Source: Bacillota bacterium
GTDB taxonomy: Bacteria > Bacillota > Clostridia > Acetivibrionales > Acetivibrionaceae
DNA length: 5,172 nucleotides
Direction: 5' to 3'
Assembly: GCA_023398495.1 (NCBI GenBank)
Contig: JAEWSG010000108.1
Span: 1 to 5,172 of the forward strand
Shown here: one piece after another, positions 1 through 5,165 of the stretch
How positions within the stretch are numbered: position 1 is the first letter of the stretch
How the letters are laid out: each line of letters starts with the position of its first letter
Notes under the pieces: generated by a model
Told to the model about the DNA's origin: nothing
Database searches by the model: none
What the model saw: only the letters and a program-made list of their open reading frames with translations
Position numbers and translations under genes: made by a program

Positions 1-632
1 TAGCAGTAAGACTTCCATTAAAACAAGTATTGAAACTACTGGAGAAAATACCTCAATTCATTATCCCTTCTTGTAGCAGTAAGACTTCCATTAAAACAAG
101 GATTGAAACGTTTCTGCCCATATAAATTCTTTTGTTTCTCCAACATAAAGTAGCAGTAAGACTTCCATTAAAACAAGGATTGAAACATGACTGTCAATAA
201 CAATTTATAATTATTTTTATTTGTAGCAGTAAGACTTCCATTAAAACAAGGATTGAAACGGTAATGCAGTAGTACCACAGCAAGTATATCCAATAGTAGC
301 AGTAAGACTTCCATTAAAACAAGGATTGAAACAAAAATTACAGGTTGGATGTTTCTTCCCGTAACTAGTAGCAGTAAGACTTCCATTAAAACAAGGATTG
401 AAACAGTTAACTCTATTACCCTTTTTGTCAGTTATATAAATGTAGCAGTAAGACTTCCATTAAAACAAGGATTGAAACGTTGATGGCAATATGTTTATAT
501 TGGTTTGTTGGTTTTGATTGGTAGCAGTAAGACTTCCATTAAAACAAGGATTGAAACACTAAATAAGGGTATTCTATTACCAAAAGTTCATCTCTGTAGC
601 AGTAAGACTTCCATTAAAACAAGGATTGAAAC
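1..632 (+). CRISPR. Type I-B CRISPR array, 3' part: nine near-identical 37-nt repeats
   Basis: The 37-nt repeat starts GTAGCAGTAAGACTTCC and ends AACAAGGATTGAAAC. Copies lie at 1-36 (first base cut off by the window edge), 73-109, 150-186, 223-259, 296-332, 368-404, 442-478, 521-557 and 596-632. All are identical except the first, which has G29 changed to T. Spacers are 37-72 (36 nt), 110-149 (40), 187-222 (36), 260-295 (36), 333-367 (35), 405-441 (37), 479-520 (42) and 558-595 (38); all are unique. In I-B systems Cas6 cuts before the last eight bases, leaving an ATTGAAAC handle on the crRNA, so this array reads left to right and its leader is outside the window on the left. The degenerate copy after 632 marks the old, leader-distal end. 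Array and cas operon point the same way. I cannot assign any spacer target from the sequence. Confidence 0.98.
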
Positions 633-668
633 TAGAACAAAAAAATAACCCTTAGTGGGCTACTCTAT

Positions 669-705
669 GTTGCAGAAAGACTTACAGTAAAATAAGGTTA
701 ATATG
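669..705 (+). repeat. Degenerate terminal CRISPR repeat
   Basis: Aligned without gaps, this stretch matches the array repeat at 26 of 37 positions, 24 of them within the first 29. It follows the last intact repeat after exactly 36 bases (633-668), the normal spacer length, so it is the array's terminal repeat. The 3' handle has decayed (TTAATATG instead of ATTGAAAC), and C25 is changed to T. Cas6 processing here would be expected to fail or be poor, so the crRNA of spacer 633-668 may lack a normal 3' end. Confidence 0.85.
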
Positions 706-827
706 GCTATACAATGATTACTACCGGGTACTAGTATGGCTGTAAGTCTCGTTGTACCGCAGGTATCCCTATTAGAAAAATTTATTTGTGACAATATATG
801 TCCGGAATTTAGTGTATATTAATTGTA

Positions 828-852
828 GTTACTCAATCCTTATTTTAATGGA
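828..852 (-). repeat. Inverted CRISPR-repeat fragment (pseudo-repeat b)
   Basis: Read on the minus strand, 852 to 834 matches array-repeat positions 15-33 at 18 of 19 bases. The one difference is C25 to T, the same change seen in the degenerate repeat at 669-705. The handle continues as A-GT-AAC, that is, ATTGAAAC with a GT insertion, to position 828. The 5' part of the repeat is not recognisable. The similarity is too long to be comfortable as chance, so I take it as derived from the array repeat, in opposite orientation. Confidence 0.75.
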
Positions 853-872
853 TTATCCAAAATTATCATAAC

Positions 873-893
873 GTTTCAAAGTTTGTTTTATTA
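873..893 (-). repeat. Inverted CRISPR-repeat 3' end with TTGAAAC handle (pseudo-repeat a)
   Basis: On the minus strand, 893 to 873 matches repeat positions 17-37 at 16 of 21 bases. Two blocks are intact: TAAAACAA (20-27) and TTGAAAC (31-37), with the three bases around the usual Cas6 cut site altered (GGA to ACT). The 5' half of the repeat is absent. It lies 20 bases upstream (minus strand) of pseudo-repeat b and just after a candidate minus-strand promoter. Partial repeats flanking a short pseudo-spacer next to the effector operon are the layout of the CreA and CreR RNAs known from type I systems; that equivalence is inference. Confidence 0.5.
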
Positions 894-902
894 CACAATA
901 GT

Positions 903-931
903 ACTATAACACTCCTATTAATAACAAGCAA
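903..931 (-). promoter_or_regulatory. Candidate minus-strand promoter facing the pseudo-repeats
   Basis: Read on the minus strand, TTGCTT (931-926) is followed after exactly 17 bases by TATAGT (908-903), preceded by TGT as in an extended -10 element. Transcription would start near 896 and enter pseudo-repeat a within a few bases. The fit to a sigma-A promoter is good for an extended -10, but in such AT-rich DNA the match alone does not prove activity. Confidence 0.4.
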
Positions 932-953
932 GAATAGTATTTACAAAAATTGA

Positions 954-982
954 TTGTTGTGATACTATTATACCAATATTAT
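954..982 (+). promoter_or_regulatory. Candidate promoter of the cas8b-cas7-cas5-cas3 operon
   Basis: TTGTTG (954-959) and TATTAT (977-982) are 17 bases apart, giving a predicted start near 989 and a leader of about 40 bases before the cas8b ATG. The -10 differs from consensus at one base; the -35 keeps only TTG plus spacing. A second overlapping choice (TTTACA near 940, TATTAT 966-971) has an over-long spacer. The -35 lies within the stretch that partly matches the minus-strand pseudo-spacer. Confidence 0.4.
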
Positions 983-1028
983 TATAACTAAAGTGAACAA
1001 AAATATTAAAAAAAAGGGGGGATAGGTA

Positions 1029-2855
1029 ATGCTGACAGGGGTTATTCAAATTGGCGAGTATGTCTATAAAAATCGGGATCAAACAAGAAACGAATTGGAT
1101 GATATCATTGAAAATCCAAATGATAATGGGAAGTATAAGCATGTTTTTAAAGTGATTTTCCAAAAAACAAGTGAAGGTTTAATTTTTAAGGAAATAGGAT
1201 ATGAGGAGTTTTCAGAGAAAAGGCTAAGTAAATATGCTTATAAAAAAGGTAGTGGTGCAAGAGGTGGAGATTGTACACCTACTTCTAAGCTTACAGAAGC
1301 ATCTAGAACAATTAACAATATCAAATCACCAATTAAAAACATTATTGAAGGAAGTTGTGATGTTAAAAGTGAGGAATTGGAATTGTTTAAAGGGTTATTA
1401 ACTGAATACTCAGCAAGTCAGGATAAGATTACCAGTTCTTTGGAAGAAATAATTAATTCGTCGTCAATACCTAAAGGAGAATCTTCTTTTATAACTATAA
1501 CTATTATCGATAATGATAAAGAATTATATGTCGGTGATTTTGATATTGTAAAGAAACGCCTAACCCAAATTGGGGAAGAACAATATTATACTAAATATAG
1601 CCAAGAATCCAGAGGAACAGGAACGTGCTATTATTGTAAGAAACAAACGGAAGTGTACGGATTTGCCGGTACTTATAAATGTTACACTCTAGATAAGATT
1701 GGATTTGTAACAGGTGGATTTGATCAAAGTAAAGCTTGGATGAATTACCCTGTTTGTGGAGATTGTGCAAGGATTCTGGAATTAGGGAAAAAGTATATTG
1801 ATGAATTTTTAACATCTAAATTTGCGGGTTTTGATTACTTGGTAGTTCCAAAATTTGCATTTGGACTTAATGAGAACTGGGAAGATATTCAGCTTTATTT
1901 GGAAAGGTTTGAGAAATGTGAAAAGTTTTCAACTGCAGGGGATGTAAAAAATAATCTGATGCAGAGTGAGAAAGATTTTCTTAGCATTATGACAGAGAGT
2001 AACAATTATATGAATTATAATTTGCTTCTGTTTAGAGAAGAAAACGCAGCATATAGAATATTGCTATATGTTGAAGACATTATTCCAAGCAAATTGAAAA
2101 GATTACTCAAAATTAAGGATGAGATAGATAAAATTAGTGTTTTTAAAAATCTACCAGGCAAAGATAAGATCCCATATGATTTGAAATATGGATTTGATAA
2201 GTTAAGATACTTTTTCCCAAATAACAAGATGGAGGGTAATTATGATAAAAGCTTTTTGGAGTTGATGAACAATATTTTTTCAACTAAACCAATAAGTTAT
2301 AATTTTCTTCTTGGAAGAATGGTTGAAAAAATTCAGGAGTTATTTTCTCGGGAAGAGTACACAGATACTTCAGTTTTATATGCATTGATGAATATTTTGT
2401 ATTTAAAAAAACTTGGTTTATTTAATATTTCAAAGGATGTGAAAGGTATGAATGTTGAAAGGAATGAAAAGAACTCTATTTATATTGACTTTATGGACAA
2501 CTTTAAGGATATTTTAGATTCAGACTATAAGAGAGCTGTGTTTCTTGAAGGTGTATTGGTAGATAAGCTTTTAAATATTCAATATTTAGATAAAAAAAGT
2601 AAGCCTTTCTACAGTAGATTAAACGGATTAAAGCTAAATGACAAGCTTGTTAAGAGGATTTTTACAGAAGCTATAAATAAATTAAATGAGTATGATAAAA
2701 ATTATTATACGGAATTAGAAGCTTTAATCGGTACATATATGCTTTCGAGAAATGACATGACTGATGATGAAATAAGCTATTTCTTTGCATTAGGACTAAC
2801 TTTAAGTAAAAATTTAAAGGATAAAAAAGTAGAAGGAGAGATGAAAGATGATTAA
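1029..2855 (+). CDS. cas8b: Cas8b, large subunit of the type I-B Cascade (TM1802/Csh1-like)
   Basis: A 608-residue protein of the Cas8b family, TM1802-like type. In the I-B effector this subunit sits beside Cas5 at the crRNA 5' end, recognises the PAM and helps recruit Cas3. What is visible: the N-terminus (MLTGVIQIGEYV) has the family look, and a zinc-ribbon-like pair C200-x2-C203 and C243-x2-C246 stands 39 residues apart, typical of TM1802 proteins. The C-terminal third is rich in Lys, Asp and Leu and probably helical, as expected for the Cas11-like small-subunit region. The start is supported by a G-rich ribosome binding site (1016-1021) seven bases before the ATG. It is the first gene of the operon and overlaps cas7 by eight bases, implying coupled translation. 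Family assignment rests on recognition, motif, length and context, not on a search. Confidence 0.9.
   Translation: MLTGVIQIGEYVYKNRDQTRNELDDIIENPNDNGKYKHVFKVIFQKTSEGLIFKEIGYEEFSEKRLSKYAYKKGSGARGGDCTPTSKLTEASRTINNIKSPIKNIIEGSCDVKSEELELFKGLLTEYSASQDKITSSLEEIINSSSIPKGESSFITITIIDNDKELYVGDFDIVKKRLTQIGEEQYYTKYSQESRGTGTCYYCKKQTEVYGFAGTYKCYTLDKIGFVTGGFDQSKAWMNYPVCGDCARILELGKKYIDEFLTSKFAGFDYLVVPKFAFGLNENWEDIQLYLERFEKCEKFSTAGDVKNNLMQSEKDFLSIMTESNNYMNYNLLLFREENAAYRILLYVEDIIPSKLKRLLKIKDEIDKISVFKNLPGKDKIPYDLKYGFDKLRYFFPNNKMEGNYDKSFLELMNNIFSTKPISYNFLLGRMVEKIQELFSREEYTDTSVLYALMNILYLKKLGLFNISKDVKGMNVERNEKNSIYIDFMDNFKDILDSDYKRAVFLEGVLVDKLLNIQYLDKKSKPFYSRLNGLKLNDKLVKRIFTEAINKLNEYDKNYYTELEALIGTYMLSRNDMTDDEISYFFALGLTLSKNLKDKKVEGEMKDD
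2448..2855 (+). CDS. cas11b: Possible Cas11b small subunit from an internal start in cas8b
   Basis: Type I-B, I-C and I-D systems are known to make their Cas11 small subunit by independent translation of the 3' end of the large-subunit gene. In cas8b, Met474 (ATG 2448-2450) is in frame and would give a 135-residue product, in the usual Cas11 size range. AAAGGA (2432-2437) lies ten bases upstream as a possible ribosome binding site, and another AAAGG (2442-2446) is too close to act. The product is charged, Lys/Asp/Leu-rich and probably helical. Other in-frame Met codons (413 and 431) have worse spacing to purine-rich sites. This is a prediction; the exact start could differ. Confidence 0.4.
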   Translation: MNVERNEKNSIYIDFMDNFKDILDSDYKRAVFLEGVLVDKLLNIQYLDKKSKPFYSRLNGLKLNDKLVKRIFTEAINKLNEYDKNYYTELEALIGTYMLSRNDMTDDEISYFFALGLTLSKNLKDKKVEGEMKDD

Positions 2856-3765
2856 AAACAGACAGGAAATTTTATTTTTGTATGATGTTAGTGACTCGAA
2901 CCCAAACGGCGATCCTTTGGATTCCAATAAACCAAGAGTTGATGAAGAAACCGGAATAAATATTGTTACAGATGTCAGACTTAAGAGAACTATAAGAGAC
3001 TACTTGTTTAATTTCAAAGGTTATGATGGAACTGATGGTAAGGATATATTTGTCAGGGAAGCAGCAGCAGCAGGTGGAGGATTAAAAGATGGAAAGGCCA
3101 GAGCAAAGGATTTTTCTGATAGCCAGGAAGAAGTTCTCAAACGTGCAATAGATATTAGGTTGTTTGGCGGTGTTATTCCACTGAAAAATGATTCAATAAC
3201 TTTTACTGGTCCGGTTCAATTTAATATGGGTAGATCTTTAAATAAGGTTAATATTACTCATATTAAGGGAACGGGTGCATTTGCTTCAACAGAAGGAAAG
3301 GAAAATAAAACTTTTAGAGAGGAATATGTATTACCATATTCGTTTATCGCGTTTCATGGATTAATAAATGAGAATGCTGCAAAAGAAACGAAGCTTAGCG
3401 ATAATGATATTGAATTGTTACATGAGGCCACTTGGAATGGGACTAAGAATTTAATTACACGTTCAAAGATGGGGCATATGCCAAGGTTTTTGGCAAGAGT
3501 TGTATATAAAGAAAGTGGGAATTTCTTCATCGGTGATCTGCACAAAAAGGTAAAAATTGATGCGGCAATTAATGATGAGAAAATAAGAGGTATTGAAGAT
3601 TTTGTACTAGATATAACTAAGTTGGCTGACGACGTTGAAAAACATGCTGATAAAATTGAGAAGCTAGTTTTAACAGTAGATGATAACCTTAAATTCAAAT
3701 CTAACAATAAAGAGGTTAATCTCAAGGATGTATTCGGTGTAAAAGTAGAAGAAATATCATTTTAG
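2848..3765 (+). CDS. cas7: Cas7b (Csh2), backbone subunit of the I-B Cascade
   Basis: A 305-residue Csh2/Cas7 family RAMP protein, normal in length. Several copies bind along the crRNA spacer to form the Cascade filament. The N-terminus is close to textbook Csh2: a first strand (EILFLYDVSDSNPNGDP, residues 7-23), the PRVDEETG segment (29-36) and DVRLKRTIRDYL (42-53). RLFGG (104-108) and the GPVQFNMGRS stretch (121-130) continue the RRM-like core. A short Ala/Gly-rich run (72-78), encoded partly by four GCA codons, probably lies in a flexible loop. The ATG lies inside the cas8b stop region (eight-base overlap) and has GGAG at 2835-2838 nine bases upstream. It is followed directly by cas5, so stoichiometry is probably set by translation rather than separate promoters. 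Confidence 0.95.
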   Translation: MIKNRQEILFLYDVSDSNPNGDPLDSNKPRVDEETGINIVTDVRLKRTIRDYLFNFKGYDGTDGKDIFVREAAAAGGGLKDGKARAKDFSDSQEEVLKRAIDIRLFGGVIPLKNDSITFTGPVQFNMGRSLNKVNITHIKGTGAFASTEGKENKTFREEYVLPYSFIAFHGLINENAAKETKLSDNDIELLHEATWNGTKNLITRSKMGHMPRFLARVVYKESGNFFIGDLHKKVKIDAAINDEKIRGIEDFVLDITKLADDVEKHADKIEKLVLTVDDNLKFKSNNKEVNLKDVFGVKVEEISF

Positions 3766-3769
3766 GTGG
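3764..3769 (+). promoter_or_regulatory. Ribosome binding site that decides the cas5 start
   Basis: AGGTGG overlaps the cas7 stop codon (TAG, 3763-3765) and lies eight bases before the ATG at 3778. It rules against the in-frame GTG at 3766, which would sit inside the site. Its overlap with the cas7 stop fits translational coupling of cas7 and cas5. Confidence 0.7.
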
Positions 3770-3777
3770 GGTTAGGT

Positions 3778-4491
3778 ATGGAAAATAAATTCCTTGTGTT
3801 TGACATTTGGTCGGATTATGCACATTTTAAGAAACCTTATACAACAACTTCTCCACTTACTTTTTCAATTCCAACAAGAACAGTTATATCAGGTATGATG
3901 GCTGCTATTCTTGGTATTGGAAAAGGAGAATATCATAGTTTCTTCAGCAGAGAAGATTCCAAAATAGCTGTTTCGATAATCAAACCAATTAAAAAAGTTC
4001 GGATTAGCGAGAACTTAATTAATACAAAAAAATCAATTAATGTTATACACGAACGTACGCAAATAAAGATTGAATTACTCAAAGATCCTTGCTATCGCAT
4101 ATATATAAGCCTTAGAGACCATGAACTTTACAATAAACTAAAGACTTTACTGGAAACACACTCTTCAGTCTATACTTTGACTTTGGGATTGAGTGAAAAT
4201 CTTGCAAATTTTCAGTTTCTTGGAGAGTATGATGCTGTTGAGGTTGATGGGAGTAGTGAACACTTGAATATTAGGAGTGTTGTGCCGATTGGGGATATGA
4301 AAAGAGGGGATGTTGATTTTAGTAAAGAAGGAGAGTATTTTACTGAGACAATACCTATGATTATGAACAGTGAGAGATTTGTTAGTGAATTTGGAGAAGT
4401 CTTATTTGAAAGAACCTGTAAAAGTATTTATGCAAAAGCTAAAGTAGCTTTTCATATTTCAAGCTTAGACGAAAATATTGTATTGATTTAA
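3778..4491 (+). CDS. cas5: Cas5b (Cas5h), handle-binding subunit of the I-B Cascade
   Basis: A 237-residue Cas5 protein. It caps the crRNA 5' handle and joins Cas7 to Cas8b. The N-terminal signature FDIWSDYAHFKKPYTTTSPLTF (residues 8-29, here split as FDIWSDYAHFKKPY and TTTSPLTF) and the PTRTVISGMMAAILG segment (32-46) are characteristic of the subtype I-B Cas5 family. The ATG at 3778 is preferred over an in-frame GTG at 3766, because AGGTGG (3764-3769) stands eight bases before the ATG, whereas the GTG would lie within it and directly touch the cas7 stop. No catalytic residues are expected; processing here relies on Cas6. Twelve bases separate it from cas7 and eleven from cas3. Confidence 0.93.
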   Translation: MENKFLVFDIWSDYAHFKKPYTTTSPLTFSIPTRTVISGMMAAILGIGKGEYHSFFSREDSKIAVSIIKPIKKVRISENLINTKKSINVIHERTQIKIELLKDPCYRIYISLRDHELYNKLKTLLETHSSVYTLTLGLSENLANFQFLGEYDAVEVDGSSEHLNIRSVVPIGDMKRGDVDFSKEGEYFTETIPMIMNSERFVSEFGEVLFERTCKSIYAKAKVAFHISSLDENIVLI

Positions 4492-4502
4492 GGGGATTTT
4501 GT

Positions 4503-5165
4503 ATGCTTATTTCTCATCCTAAAAAAAGCTTGTGTGAGCATTTGAAGAATACATATCAAATAGGATATAAAATATTCAAGGAGAAGAAGCTTTGTTTCAA
4601 AGCTTTTTCTCCGGAGGTTCTTGAGGATATAGTCAGAATAAGCCTTTTGGCACATGATTTTGGAAAGGCAATGTCATATTTTCAAGAGTATATGACAGAC
4701 ATAGAAAATGGATTAAAAAAGGTAAGATATGATAAAGCGGAAATAAAAAATCACGGCTTAATTTCCGGAATTATAGCTTTTGTTATGGCAAGAAGCATAA
4801 TAAAAGATGATGCAGCTGCTTTTCTGGTTTATATGGTAGTGTCAAAGCATCACGGCAATCATGGCAATTTTCCTAATTATGTATCAGACCTAAATGAAGA
4901 AAAAAGAGAACTTCTTATAAAACAATTTGAGAGCATTGATATGATGGAACTTCAGCATTTGACAACTCAATTGGAAATGAATTATGACTTTACAGAATAT
5001 GATAAAGATAAATTTGTCAAAGACTTAAATTCAATAAGTCCTAGAATGGATACGCTACGAATTAACCCTACCAAAAACACGACCAATGATATGTGGAAAG
5101 TATACCAAAAAATATGGTATACTTTTTTAGCGTGCTACAAAAAAAGCAGTCCGCCACTAAAATGA
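4503..5165 (+). CDS. cas3: Cas3 HD-nuclease part; frame closes early, possible frameshift
   Basis: A 220-codon frame that encodes the N-terminal HD nuclease of Cas3, which nicks and degrades target DNA after Cascade binding. Metal-ligand candidates are visible: H13, the HD pair H51-D52 followed by GK (54-55), H84 and H116-H117-G118. A ribosome binding site (AGGGG, 4491-4495) overlaps the cas5 stop. In I-B systems of this group Cas3 normally continues into an SF2 helicase. Here the frame ends at TGA (5163-5165), apparently before the usual C-terminal HD helix with its Asp (an LFSLLxxADK-like motif). The last residues (LACYKKSSPPLK) look unlike Cas3, while the -1 frame is open from 5090 to the window end and reads FFSVLQKKQSATKMKK. 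The gene may be frameshifted, misread at homopolymers, expressed by -1 frameshifting, or a stand-alone HD protein (Cas3''). The helicase would lie beyond the window. Confidence 0.85.
   Translation: MLISHPKKSLCEHLKNTYQIGYKIFKEKKLCFKAFSPEVLEDIVRISLLAHDFGKAMSYFQEYMTDIENGLKKVRYDKAEIKNHGLISGIIAFVMARSIIKDDAAAFLVYMVVSKHHGNHGNFPNYVSDLNEEKRELLIKQFESIDMMELQHLTTQLEMNYDFTEYDKDKFVKDLNSISPRMDTLRINPTKNTTNDMWKVYQKIWYTFLACYKKSSPPLK
5097..5125. repeat. 11-bp perfect inverted repeat followed by T's, inside the 3' end of the cas3 frame
   Basis: AAAGTATACCA (5097-5107) and TGGTATACTTT (5115-5125) are perfect reverse complements around a seven-base loop. Three more T's follow (5126-5128), so the RNA would form an AU-rich hairpin with a U tract, resembling a weak intrinsic terminator. 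Only three of the eleven pairs are G-C. It coincides with the point where the cas3 frame appears to break. A mobile-element end is an alternative, but I see no target duplication or transposase sequence. Confidence 0.5.

Larger units (their letters stand above)
633..1028. other. Intergenic region between array and cas8b, with CRISPR-derived remnants but no clear gene
   Basis: This stretch of about 400 bases holds the last spacer and degenerate repeat, inverted repeat-like fragments, and candidate promoters on both strands, listed separately. I find no protein gene I can support. The longest plus-strand ATG frame is 28 codons (736-822) with no ribosome binding site. A 10-bp perfect inverted repeat joins 678-687 (AGACTTACAG, inside the degenerate repeat) to 740-749 (CTGTAAGTCT). 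No run of T follows it, so it is not an evident terminator. In most I-B operons of this group cas6 precedes cas8b; it is absent here. Confidence 0.6.

Noticed and set aside
168..386. 72-codon minus-strand frame across the CRISPR array
   Set aside because: It is built from repeat units read backwards (recurring VLLLL and FNPCFNGS strings), with no ribosome binding site; an artefact of the array.
412..581. TCTATTACC shared by spacers 405-441 and 558-595
   Set aside because: A single 9-mer at different offsets within the spacers; too short to indicate a shared target.
786..820. Alternative cas promoter TTGTGA ... TATATT
   Set aside because: The spacer would be 23 bases, and the closest shifted choice still gives 20; the 954-982 pair is better spaced.
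736..822. 28-codon plus-strand frame (MAVSLVVPQVSL...) considered as a CreT-like toxin or small peptide
   Set aside because: No ribosome binding site, no rare-codon run of the CreT kind, and nothing recognisable; length is easily reached by chance.
804..982. Second pseudo-spacer (minus strand from 827) matching the candidate -10 region at 971-982 at 9 of 12 bases
   Set aside because: Three seed-region mismatches in A/T-only sequence; a match this weak is expected by chance.
633..1003. Last spacer (633-668) sharing GAACAAAAA with the cas8b leader at 995-1003, as a possible self-targeting guide
   Set aside because: The first two seed bases mismatch, the shared part is mostly an A run, and the adjacent AAA is not a convincing PAM.
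918..1163. 81-codon minus-strand frame over the cas8b start
   Set aside because: Overlaps the cas8b start and promoter region, has low-complexity composition and no family resemblance.
1591..1815. 74-codon minus-strand frame inside cas8b
   Set aside because: Shadow of a strongly supported gene that covers the Cas8b zinc-ribbon region; no ribosome binding site or homology seen.
3354..3725. 123-codon minus-strand frame inside cas7
   Set aside because: Shadow of cas7; Ser/Leu-rich reverse reading of an AT-rich gene, without start signals.
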